Positions 1-7,771 of a DNA stretch of 64,000 nucleotides are shown here, piece after piece. The notes beneath the pieces are model-generated. The model was not told where the DNA came from. It did not search any database and was given only the letters and a program-made list of their open reading frames with translations. Made by a program: the position numbers and the translations under genes. This DNA comes from an uncultured Lachnospiraceae bacterium (lineage in GTDB: Bacteria; Bacillota; Clostridia; Lachnospirales; Lachnospiraceae): NCBI GenBank assembly GCA_934294885.1, contig CAKRAK010000009.1, positions 1 through 64,000 on the forward strand, written 5' to 3'. Every line of letters begins with the position of its first letter. The first letter of the stretch is position 1.

Positions 1-13
1 GGTTGATTCTCAG

Positions 14-61
14 AAAAAACAAGCCAATGCAATCTAAGGGGGGAGGGAATTGCATTGGCTT
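14..61 (-). terminator. Rho-independent terminator after galT
   Basis: A 13-bp perfect inverted repeat (arms 21-33 and 49-61) is followed on the minus strand by a T-rich run at 14-20. It lies 39 bp past the galT stop codon and closes the galK-galE-galT transcript. Nothing else is visible in bases 1-99. Confidence 0.85.
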
Positions 62-99
62 ATCTGGGGAACAAATCTATTATTTTAAAATTTCAAACA

Positions 100-1593
100 C
101 TATTGGATTACATCAACAAATCGTAAGAATGCCTGTTTTCCTGCTTCCGTACGCTTATAAACACCGGCACACTCTAATACTTTTACAAATACTTTGCTGA
201 TCTCATCATGTAAAATATCCATTACATTTTCGGGAGTAATCGTATAATCTGCCTTCCAGCTATCCACCCAGTCGGCATGTTTTTCAATCATTTCATTGCT
301 GCGGATATCTTCGTTTTTCAACAAAGCATCTGCAAGCACTGACATTTCTTTCTTTAGTCTTGCAGGGAGAACCGCCAATCCCATAACCTCGATTAAACCG
401 ATATTTTCTTTCTTAATATGGTGCAGATCGGCGGACGGATGATATACACCCCAAGGACATTCATCGGTTGTAATGTTGTTACGAAGAACTAAATCCAGCT
501 CGTACAGATTTCCACGCATACGGGCAATTGGAGTAATGGTATTATGAGGCGTATTCTCTGTGTTCGCATAGATAAATGCATCCTCATCCGTATAGCCTCT
601 CCAGGCTGTCAGAATATGGTCGGCAGCATTGGTAACCGCATCCCCATCCTCGCCCTGAAGCCGTATTACGGACATAGGCCATTTGATAATACCTGCAGTT
701 ACCGATTCATAACCTTTCATGGTAAACATTGTTTCATACTCTGCTCTTGCCATTGCAAATGTATATCCACCACCCTGAAAATGGTCATGACTTAAAATGG
801 AGCCTCCCACAATCGGAAGGTCGGCATTGGAGCCTGCGGTATAGTGTGGAAACTGACCCACAAAATCCAACAGCTTCCGGAACGTTGCCTTGTCAATCTT
901 CATAGGCGTATGCTCCGCATTAAAAATAATACAATGCTCGTTATAATATACATACGGAGAATATTGTAAGAAATAGGAATCTCCACCTAATGTAATCGGG
1001 ATGATTCTGTGGTTCTGTCTTGCAGGATGGGTAAAATGTCCTGCATATCCCTCATTTTCCTTACATAACAGGCATGCCGGATAACCGGATTTTTTCGCCT
1101 GACCCGCCCGGGCGATCTCCTTTGGATCTTTTTCCGGTTTGGATAAATTAATCGTAATATCAATTGGACCATATTCCGTTTCGGTCACCCATTTTTCATC
1201 CTTTGCAATCCGATCCTTTCTGATGTAATTGGTTGCGGTACTGAACCGATAATAAAAATCCGTTGCCTCTTTCGGTGAACGGGCTAATTTTTCAGCAAAG
1301 ACGCTCCGTACTACACTTGGAGCAGGGGTGAGACATCCCATGATTTTAGTATCAAATAAATCCTTAGCCGTAACGGTATCCTCCTGCATAATGCCCTGCT
1401 CGTATGCATATTGAAGCATATCCTCAAGAATTTCATTTACAGGGCGGACAGATTTTATATCCTCCGGCTCTTCATATTCCGATATTCCAAACAACTCCAA
1501 CAGACGATTTGTAACATACACTTCATCATCTGCTTCCACAAGCTGCGTCTCTTTACCATATTGAACCAATTCCTTTATCCAATTCGTAATCAT
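100..1593 (-). CDS. galT: UDP-glucose--hexose-1-phosphate uridylyltransferase (GalT, Firmicutes type)
   Basis: Cytoplasmic Leloir-pathway enzyme that exchanges UMP between UDP-glucose and galactose-1-phosphate, giving UDP-galactose and glucose-1-phosphate. The 497-residue length and overall sequence match the longer Firmicutes GalT family rather than the ~350-residue E. coli type. The catalytic-region motif SHDHFQGG lies near residue 270, and a CLLCKENEGYAGH segment with two cysteines lies near residue 175. The ATG is preceded by a GGAGGG site. It is the last gene of galK-galE-galT, 62 bp after galE, and is followed directly by a terminator. Family assignment is firm; the catalytic histidine is assigned by motif only. 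Confidence 0.95.
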   Translation of the reverse strand: MITNWIKELVQYGKETQLVEADDEVYVTNRLLELFGISEYEEPEDIKSVRPVNEILEDMLQYAYEQGIMQEDTVTAKDLFDTKIMGCLTPAPSVVRSVFAEKLARSPKEATDFYYRFSTATNYIRKDRIAKDEKWVTETEYGPIDITINLSKPEKDPKEIARAGQAKKSGYPACLLCKENEGYAGHFTHPARQNHRIIPITLGGDSYFLQYSPYVYYNEHCIIFNAEHTPMKIDKATFRKLLDFVGQFPHYTAGSNADLPIVGGSILSHDHFQGGGYTFAMARAEYETMFTMKGYESVTAGIIKWPMSVIRLQGEDGDAVTNAADHILTAWRGYTDEDAFIYANTENTPHNTITPIARMRGNLYELDLVLRNNITTDECPWGVYHPSADLHHIKKENIGLIEVMGLAVLPARLKKEMSVLADALLKNEDIRSNEMIEKHADWVDSWKADYTITPENVMDILHDEISKVFVKVLECAGVYKRTEAGKQAFLRFVDVIQ

Positions 1594-1655
1594 GTTATCC
1601 CTCCTGTCTTTTTCTCCAAATACTAAGCCCGGTCTACGATGGTTTTCTGCTTATC

Positions 1656-2648
1656 TTATGCTTCCTCGTATCCCTTTGGATGTGTGCTGTGCCACTTCCA
1701 TGCAGTCTCAATGATGGTCTCTAATTCCGCATATGCCGGTTTCCAGCCTAAAACAGTCTTCGCCTTTTCGCTTGATGCAATCAATGTAGAAGGATCTCCC
1801 GCTCTTCTAGGTTCTTCCTTTGCAGGAATTGGATGTCCGGTAACCTTTCTGGCTGTATCCACAACCTCTTTTACGGTAAATCCAACGCCATTTCCCAAAT
1901 TAAAGATGTCACTCTTGCCGCCATTTGCTAAATATTTCATTGCAAGGATATGAGCCTGTGCCAAATCATTTACATGAATATAGTCTCTCACGCAGGTACC
2001 ATCCTTTGTATCGTAATCATTTCCAAAGATAGAAATGCATTCCCGCTGATTGTTCGGAACCTGTAAAATCAACGGAATCAAATGGGTTTCCGGATTATGT
2101 GCCTCTCCGATCTTTCCGTTTGGATGTGCTCCACAGGCGTTAAAATAACGGAGGGATACAAAACGAAGATCATGGGCATTGGCAGTCCACTTAAACATCT
2201 TTTCCATGGAAAGCTTTGTCTCTCCATAGCAGTTGGTTGGCAGAGTACGGTCATCCTCTCTGATTGGAATATTTTCCGGCTCACCGTAGGTTGCTGCCGT
2301 GGAAGAGAACACTATCTTATCAATTCCATGCTCCACCATGCTTTCTAACAGCACCTCTGTTCCGCACAAATTGTTGTTATAATATTTCAAAGGCTTTTGC
2401 ATACTTTCACCTACCTGGGAACAAGCGGCAAAATGAATCACTCCGTCTATTTTTTCTGTCTCAAACACATGATCCAAAAATGCACGATCCCGGATATCAC
2501 CTTCATAAAACTTTGCATCCGGATGAATTGCTTCCCGAAAACCGGTTAACAGATTGTCCACAACTACAACCTCTTCTCCCGCCTGAATCAACTCATAAAC
2601 TGTGTGGGAACCGATATATCCGGCACCGCCTAAAACTAAAATACGCAT
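1656..2648 (-). CDS. galE: UDP-glucose 4-epimerase (GalE)
   Basis: Interconverts UDP-galactose and UDP-glucose with bound NAD+ in the cytoplasm, closing the Leloir cycle. At 330 residues it has the usual length. The N-terminal Rossmann motif GGAGYIGSH spans residues 7-15. The short-chain dehydrogenase catalytic residues are a Ser/Thr cluster at 115-117 and YGETK with Tyr141 and Lys145. A C-terminal substrate-binding region follows. It is the second gene of the gal operon, 27 bp after galK, and is probably co-transcribed under the local LacI-type repressor. Nothing unusual was seen. Confidence 0.97.
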   Translation of the reverse strand: MRILVLGGAGYIGSHTVYELIQAGEEVVVVDNLLTGFREAIHPDAKFYEGDIRDRAFLDHVFETEKIDGVIHFAACSQVGESMQKPLKYYNNNLCGTEVLLESMVEHGIDKIVFSSTAATYGEPENIPIREDDRTLPTNCYGETKLSMEKMFKWTANAHDLRFVSLRYFNACGAHPNGKIGEAHNPETHLIPLILQVPNNQRECISIFGNDYDTKDGTCVRDYIHVNDLAQAHILAMKYLANGGKSDIFNLGNGVGFTVKEVVDTARKVTGHPIPAKEEPRRAGDPSTLIASSEKAKTVLGWKPAYAELETIIETAWKWHSTHPKGYEEA

Positions 2649-2675
2649 CTTTTTTCCTCCTTCATATCCTGTTCT

Positions 2676-3959
2676 TTACTCTATGACCTGTATACCACCG
2701 TACTTACGGATTTTCAATACACTACATGCTTTCTTACCAAAAACAGCATCCATCTTTTCCTGATAAGAAGCAACATCTTCATTCTTTACAAGCGCCTGAA
2801 TCGTTCCTGCAAAACCACCACCATGTACACGGGATACGCCGCTGCCATTGGCAAGTGCGATTTCACTGATAGCAAGCGCCAAAGAAACATTCTGGTGTTC
2901 CACGTCATGATTGGAATATACATTTTGCAAATACTTATAAGAAGAATTACCTGATTCCTTTACAAGAGACAAAAAACGGTCTATATCGGCATTCTTCAAT
3001 GCCTGAACCTCTTTTTTTACTCTTTCATTTTCACTGATAAAATGTAAAGCACGAAGCACGGCTCTGTCACCGCATCTTTCCCGCAGCTTATCAATGGAAC
3101 CAATTAGGTCATCTATGGTCAAGCCTACCAGAACCTCTCTGTTAAAGCAGCCTGCCACCTGCTTCATCTCATAAGGAATTGCCGCATAATCTGCGGTCAG
3201 ATCCGCATGACTTCCCTTGGTATCTGTAATACATAAGCTGTATCTATACTGATTCAGATCAAAATCAATCTTTTCCACAGCAGGATTTTCTATCCTTCCA
3301 AAATCCACATGTACAAGATTACCCACAGAGCATGCCATCTGATCCATTAATCCACATGGTTTTCCAAAATATACGTTCTCTGCATACTGACCGATCATGG
3401 CAATCGTTACGCTGTCAATACTGCCTTCATTATACAGATAAGAGAGAATCGTTCCGATCAAAGTCTCAAACGCAGCGGATGAAGAAAGTCCTGCGCCGAT
3501 TAATACGTCACTGGTAATATATCCCTGAAAACCGCCAACTTCATATCCTCTTTCCTTTACTCCGGCAAGAACACCTTTTATTAAAGCTGTAGTAGATTCC
3601 TTTTCTTCTTCCTTTAAAGATAAATCGTCTGTGGAAATAACAATTTCGTCATATCCATCAGATACAATCCGGACAACCGGTTCCTCTAATTTTTTTATAA
3701 CGGCAATAGCGTCCAAATTAATGGATGCCGCCAAAATCTCTCCATGCTGATGGTCTGTATGATTACCACCAATCTCACTTCTGCCCGGTGCACTGAAAAT
3801 ACAGACATCGTCCTTTCCGTACAAGGCTTCATATTTTGAAATTGCTTCTATGTAACGGTTCTTCTGATCGTCCAATCTTTCTTCGTCTACATAAATATCC
3901 AACAGTTTTTCATTCCATACGCCAGTCTCGAACTGTTCTTTTATCTTTTGGGTCTGCAT
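2676..3959 (-). CDS. galK: Galactokinase (GalK)
   Basis: ATP-dependent kinase that phosphorylates galactose to galactose-1-phosphate, a GHMP-family enzyme acting in the cytoplasm. The 427-residue protein shows the galactokinase signature as PGRSEIGGNHTDH (around residues 58-70), the ATP-binding GHMP motif GAGLSSSAAFE in the middle and the C-terminal GGGFAGT motif. It is the first gene of the gal operon. Its promoter (4000-4028) has a palindromic operator exactly between the -35 and -10 boxes, so repression by the divergent regulator is expected. At 427 residues it is longer than E. coli GalK (382), as in other Clostridia. Confidence 0.96.
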   Translation of the reverse strand: MQTQKIKEQFETGVWNEKLLDIYVDEERLDDQKNRYIEAISKYEALYGKDDVCIFSAPGRSEIGGNHTDHQHGEILAASINLDAIAVIKKLEEPVVRIVSDGYDEIVISTDDLSLKEEEKESTTALIKGVLAGVKERGYEVGGFQGYITSDVLIGAGLSSSAAFETLIGTILSYLYNEGSIDSVTIAMIGQYAENVYFGKPCGLMDQMACSVGNLVHVDFGRIENPAVEKIDFDLNQYRYSLCITDTKGSHADLTADYAAIPYEMKQVAGCFNREVLVGLTIDDLIGSIDKLRERCGDRAVLRALHFISENERVKKEVQALKNADIDRFLSLVKESGNSSYKYLQNVYSNHDVEHQNVSLALAISEIALANGSGVSRVHGGGFAGTIQALVKNEDVASYQEKMDAVFGKKACSVLKIRKYGGIQVIE

Positions 3960-3999
3960 AATGTACTCCTTTCTTTAACACTTTCTTTTCCATACACTA

Positions 4000-4028
4000 A
4001 ATATATCACTTGTTTAGTAAACTGTCAA
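4000..4028 (-). promoter_or_regulatory. galK promoter (sigma-A type)
   Basis: On the minus strand a perfect TTGACA (4028-4023) and TATATT (4005-4000) are separated by 17 bp. The 13-bp gal operator fills most of the spacer, a classical repression geometry. Confidence 0.85.
4011..4023. promoter_or_regulatory. gal operator O1, inside the galK promoter
   Basis: TGTTTAGTAAACT is an almost perfect palindrome centred on 4017 and repeats at 4090-4102. A further half-like site (TGTTTACTA) occurs at 4033-4041. Odd-centred AT-rich palindromes of this kind are typical of LacI-family regulators. Assignment to the adjacent regulator is inferred from position. Confidence 0.75.
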
Positions 4029-4059
4029 CACCTGTTTACTACTTTTTTTACTTTTTTCG

Positions 4060-4088
4060 TGGACATTTTCTTTTGTTTGTGCTAGTAT
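4060..4088 (+). promoter_or_regulatory. Promoter of the LacI-family regulator
   Basis: TGGACA (4060-4065) and TAGTAT (4083-4088) are 17 bp apart on the plus strand. Operator O2 begins two bases after the -10 box, at the expected transcription start, which suggests autoregulation. Confidence 0.65.
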
Positions 4089-4089
4089 A

Positions 4090-4102
4090 TGTTTAGTAAA
4101 CA
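4090..4102. promoter_or_regulatory. gal operator O2, at the regulator's start site
   Basis: TGTTTAGTAAACA is a perfect 13-bp palindrome around its central base and shares 12 of 13 bases with O1, 79 bp away centre to centre. Two sites spaced in this way could allow looping or joint repression of both divergent promoters. Confidence 0.75.
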
Positions 4103-4123
4103 TTTTCTTGCAGGAGGAATGAT

Positions 4124-5131
4124 ATGGCAACTATTCGAGATATTGCAAAGGAAGCAGGCATATCGGCCGGTGCAGTCTCCAGAATCTTAAATAATGACGC
4201 AACCCTAAGTGTTGCCCCTGAGACAAGACAGGCTGTTTTTGATATCGCCAAAAACTTAAATTATAAGAAAATCAAAAAAAATATAAAGCACGAAAAGGCA
4301 GCTTTTACATTGGGAATCGTACAATGGTTTAGTGCGGAAGAAGAATTGAAGGATAACTACTATCTTCTTGCAAGGCAAGGCATTGAGGACTTCTGTATTA
4401 AGAATGCCATTGCTATTGTAAGAGTCTTTCGAGGAGACTCTTCTGCCAAAGAACTTTTAGAGCATGTAGATGGTTTGATCTGTATCGGAAAATTCTCAAA
4501 AAAAGAAATCAAAGAATTTATCGGTATTTGTGAGAATATCGTGTTTTTGGATATGCCGGTAGAAGAATATCATATCACATCCATTTCTATGGACTTTGAA
4601 CAGGCTGTATATTCGGCACTGGATTATCTTACCGGACTAAAGCATACAAACATCGGTTTCTTAGGGGGACGGGAATATGTTGGCAATCATGAACAAATCG
4701 AAGATGCCAGAGCAACCGCCTACAAGAATTACATGAAGCACAGACATATGGATTATGAAACTTATTACAGAGAAGGAGACTTTACATCCCAATCCGGATA
4801 TGAAATGACAAAAGACCTGTTAGAATCCGGCAATATACCAACCGCTATTTTTGCAGCCAGTGACGCAATCGCCTTTGGCGCCATGCGGGCAATCAGGGAA
4901 CAGGGACTTCAAATTCCACAAGACATTTCCATTATTGGCTTTAATGATGAGGAAACCTGCTCTTATATGAGTCCACCCCTTACTACCATTCATGCACCTG
5001 CCTATGATATGGGACAGCACGGAGCCAATCTTGTATATGTGGCATCCAACTTAAGCATTCACACACCATTAAAGGTAAAGATTCCCTGTGAACTCGTTAT
5101 AAGAGAAAGCTGTTCTAAACAAAGAGATTAA
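4124..5131 (+). CDS. LacI/GalR-family transcriptional regulator of the gal genes
   Basis: Sugar-responsive DNA-binding repressor of 335 residues. An N-terminal LacI helix-turn-helix starts at residue 2 (TIRDIAKEAGISAGAVSRIL). A periplasmic-binding-protein-like effector domain follows to the C-terminus, with SDAIAFGAMRA and IIGFNDEETCSYMSPPLTT as typical family motifs. The ATG follows an AGGAGG site. It is transcribed away from galK across a 164-bp region with two matching palindromes, so it probably represses galKET and itself, with galactose or a derivative as inducer (inferred). Its stop codon overlaps that of the convergent gene downstream. The effector was not identified from sequence. 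Confidence 0.92.
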   Translation: MATIRDIAKEAGISAGAVSRILNNDATLSVAPETRQAVFDIAKNLNYKKIKKNIKHEKAAFTLGIVQWFSAEEELKDNYYLLARQGIEDFCIKNAIAIVRVFRGDSSAKELLEHVDGLICIGKFSKKEIKEFIGICENIVFLDMPVEEYHITSISMDFEQAVYSALDYLTGLKHTNIGFLGGREYVGNHEQIEDARATAYKNYMKHRHMDYETYYREGDFTSQSGYEMTKDLLESGNIPTAIFAASDAIAFGAMRAIREQGLQIPQDISIIGFNDEETCSYMSPPLTTIHAPAYDMGQHGANLVYVASNLSIHTPLKVKIPCELVIRESCSKQRD

Positions 5132-5724
5132 TATTTTTTCAGAAAATGCTCCCGGTTCGGATATACTTCCCGAAAGGCCTCAACCATGGCTTTTTGCAAG
5201 GGAGCAAATTCTTTATCCATCTTCAGAAGATGAGGCGCTTCATACGCAACCATACTGAGCTGCTCTGCTATCTTTTTTGCCACACTTTCCTCTGACAACT
5301 GACCCATGCCAAAAATTACAGAAGTAAAGCCCCTTCCCTTTGCACTGATATCAATGTACTTTAAACAGGTATGCTTTAATTCAAAAAATGTAATCTCCTG
5401 TTCCACCGGTTTCATATTATCAAAATCGTACAGATTCAATCCATGGATGACTTCAAGGGCAAGCTTCTTCTTTTTTCCGCCAATATCCGCCGAACCGCTT
5501 TCTGCAATATATTTTAAATTCATCAAATACCCTACAAAAGCATCTGTTCTTGGTTTTCTCTTACCGTATCTGGCAATCCAAAGCTTTTCCCGAATCCGGT
5601 CATCATCCGTCTTTGGCTCATGAAAGCTTTCCTGTAAAAGTGCCTGTCGTTTTTCCCCATTCATTTCAGAATAATACGCGATCATAATATTGTTTTCTGT
5701 CTCATTCATAGTTTTTGTTCCCAT
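5128..5724 (-). CDS. Small conserved protein, DUF6553-like, function unknown
   Basis: A 198-residue soluble, charged protein with no signal peptide or membrane segment. It resembles an uncharacterised family found in Lachnospiraceae (recalled as DUF6553; not verified here). Helical stretches dominate, ending with NREHFLKKY. It is the last gene in the run from the response regulator at 11191, 27 bp after the binding-protein gene, and converges on the LacI-type regulator with overlapping stop codons. The start is uncertain: the ATG at 5724 lies on top of the only AAAGGA-like site, while the ATG at 5709 is spaced from it more plausibly. No function is proposed. Confidence 0.7.
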   Translation of the reverse strand: MGTKTMNETENNIMIAYYSEMNGEKRQALLQESFHEPKTDDDRIREKLWIARYGKRKPRTDAFVGYLMNLKYIAESGSADIGGKKKKLALEVIHGLNLYDFDNMKPVEQEITFFELKHTCLKYIDISAKGRGFTSVIFGMGQLSEESVAKKIAEQLSMVAYEAPHLLKMDKEFAPLQKAMVEAFREVYPNREHFLKKY

Positions 5725-5751
5725 CCTTTACTATATCGGCAAGCTAAACCT

Positions 5752-6786
5752 TTATTTTTCTTTTAAATAATCCTCAACATTCGATGCATCTACCTTCTGA
5801 TATGGCAGAAAGATATATCGTTCATCCTCAAACTGATATTGAGTCAGGCTGTTTCCCCAGAACAAATCCTTTGCAATATTCGCAATTTGTTCTGCCTGCC
5901 CTTCCTTGTCATTATAAACGGTTCCCTGAATCGTACCCTGTTCCACAGCCGTCAATACATAATCCAATCCGTCAATCCCAAATATAACCGGACGCCGTTC
6001 CCTGTCATAATTCAAATTGTCATACGCATCTACCGCACCGATTGCCATTTCATCATTATTGGACAGTACAAGCTCGATGGCATCCCCATACTGATGGATC
6101 AACTGGGTCATTTTATTTTCCGCCTGAGCACAATTCCAGTCTGCAAACTGGTAGCTTAACTTTTCCAGCCTGATACGATTTTCCATTAATGTCTTTACCG
6201 CACTGTCTGTACGGATAATAGCATCCTGATGTCCTGCCTCACCCTCTAACAGCACATATTGAATCTTTCCATCCCCATTCCGATCTATGGATTTGTCCGA
6301 ATGGATGACATCAGCGGCAATCTCTCCCTGCATAACACCGGATTGCTTTGCATCACCACCTACATAATATAACTTATCCCATTGCATCAGATCCTGTTGT
6401 ACCGGTTCTCTGTTAAAAAATATAACGGGAATATTTTCCTTTTTTGCCATCTCGATAATTCTTGAGGGCTCCGTCCGATCCACCAAATCAACGCAAAGCA
6501 CATCACAACCCGCATCGATCATTTCTTCCACAACCTCATCCTGCACAGTCTGGTCGTCTTTTCCATCCCTTACAGTCATTGTAATTTTGAAATTCTCTGA
6601 CTCCATTTTCTCAAAATTACTCTTAAGACAATCGGACAACGCATTAATATATAAATCATCCTGTGTATATAACACGACCCCTACACGCATAGTTGTACGG
6701 GTCACAACCTCCTGTTTTTTACAGCCGGACAATACGATCATCACAGCAACCATTATTAATGCCATTTTTTTTCTAAAACACTTCAT
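5752..6786 (-). CDS. Galactose/glucose-binding lipoprotein homologue with normal topology (MglB paralogue)
   Basis: A 344-residue extracytoplasmic sugar-binding protein of the galactose-binding (GGBP/MglB) family. A signal peptide ends in a lipobox (LSGC, Cys22), so it is probably lipid-anchored. The order of elements is canonical: VGVVLYTQDD (first strand and ligand loop), then PVIFFNREP, a calcium-loop-like DRNGDGKIQ, GEAGHQDAIIRT, LSNNDEMAIGA, FGIDGLD and GTVYND. All main sugar-contact positions are therefore present. It lies downstream of a histidine kinase and not next to the transporter genes, so a role as ligand-binding partner in sensing is likely, although feeding the MglA/MglC transporter is possible. 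It serves as the control for the rearranged MglB at 14559. Confidence 0.88.
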   Translation of the reverse strand: MKCFRKKMALIMVAVMIVLSGCKKQEVVTRTTMRVGVVLYTQDDLYINALSDCLKSNFEKMESENFKITMTVRDGKDDQTVQDEVVEEMIDAGCDVLCVDLVDRTEPSRIIEMAKKENIPVIFFNREPVQQDLMQWDKLYYVGGDAKQSGVMQGEIAADVIHSDKSIDRNGDGKIQYVLLEGEAGHQDAIIRTDSAVKTLMENRIRLEKLSYQFADWNCAQAENKMTQLIHQYGDAIELVLSNNDEMAIGAVDAYDNLNYDRERRPVIFGIDGLDYVLTAVEQGTIQGTVYNDKEGQAEQIANIAKDLFWGNSLTQYQFEDERYIFLPYQKVDASNVEDYLKEK

Positions 6787-6808
6787 TGTCTACCTCCGGT
6801 TCCAGCTT

Positions 6809-7765
6809 CTATTCATATGTAGATAAGAACTGCTGCGTTTCCGTTTTAAAAATATCATCCTTTTGTATCGCTCTGTGCTCTACCGTTACATTCTTCATTG
6901 TATAAAAACGATTTTCTAATATCCGGGATACCTCTGTAATACTATCATACCCCATATCATAAGCATCCACCATAATCAAATTCTCAATCATCTGATCGTC
7001 TACATAATATACGCATTTGATACTATTGCCAATGCCATATAATTTGGTTTTTATATTGGGATTTTGTTTATATCTTTCCCCCATCTGTTCCAGTGCATCT
7101 GTTTCCAGAGCAAACAGGTAATCCACAGATACCTGATGCTCCACCATCGTAGCAACGTCATTCTCATAGGATTTATAAATATCAAAGGATATCTTACAAT
7201 TTGAATCTTCAAGTGCTGCCAACAGTCCCGCTCTCCGCTTCTTTGTACTATCCATTTCCTTAATTCCGTTGATAATACCCACGGATACTTTTGTATCTTC
7301 CGCTCCGTGTTTTTTCAAAAATGCTTTTCCCAGCTCATAACCCATGGCATAATCATCCGGTAATACCTGGGGAATCTCTGTTTTTTCTTCCAGACCGTTT
7401 GCAACCAATATGACCGGTTTTTGTCTGCTGATTTCATATAACATCGTATCCACATCTTTTCCCGGTGCTGCCTGCACAATAAAAGCATCCACCTGATTAT
7501 CCAATTGTTCATAGATTAGGTTCTTCTCTTCCTCTGCATTCTCAATCTCATCTGTGTTACAAATAATCAGATGAAGGTTTTTCATATTTGCTGCCTGCTT
7601 CAAACCATTGATAAAAGAATCCCATTTCTCATCACCGGAATTTTCAACAATAACAGCAACCCTTTTTTGCGGAGGTTCATCCTGAAAAATATTTCTTATA
7701 AAAAAAACAACTAATAACCCCAAACACAGTTCAGCCAATAAGAATGTTATCCGATTCTTCTTCAT
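6809..7765 (-). CDS. Membrane-anchored periplasmic-binding-protein-like sensor component
   Basis: A 318-residue protein with one N-terminal hydrophobic segment (about residues 8-25) lacking a lipobox, so probably an uncleaved anchor. It is followed by a type 1 periplasmic-binding fold beginning RVAVIVENSGDEKWDSFING. The galactose-contact motifs of MglB are not conserved (for example VANGLEE in place of FFNRE), so the ligand may differ or be absent. It lies between the histidine kinase (6-bp gap) and the MglB-like lipoprotein (22-bp gap). Clostridial systems are known in which an anchored XylF-like protein regulates a LytS/YesM-type kinase; by analogy this is a likely sensor subunit. That role is inference. 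Confidence 0.75.
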   Translation of the reverse strand: MKKNRITFLLAELCLGLLVVFFIRNIFQDEPPQKRVAVIVENSGDEKWDSFINGLKQAANMKNLHLIICNTDEIENAEEEKNLIYEQLDNQVDAFIVQAAPGKDVDTMLYEISRQKPVILVANGLEEKTEIPQVLPDDYAMGYELGKAFLKKHGAEDTKVSVGIINGIKEMDSTKKRRAGLLAALEDSNCKISFDIYKSYENDVATMVEHQVSVDYLFALETDALEQMGERYKQNPNIKTKLYGIGNSIKCVYYVDDQMIENLIMVDAYDMGYDSITEVSRILENRFYTMKNVTVEHRAIQKDDIFKTETQQFLSTYE

Positions 7766-7771
7766 AATCCT

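Noticed and set aside
5752..6786. Considered as the transporter's only true MglB, with 14559-15836 as a damaged copy
   Set aside because: The gene at 14559 is first in mglBAC, has an intact lipobox, promoter, linkers and ligand residues, and no stop or frameshift. Its rearranged order is better explained by permutation than by decay.
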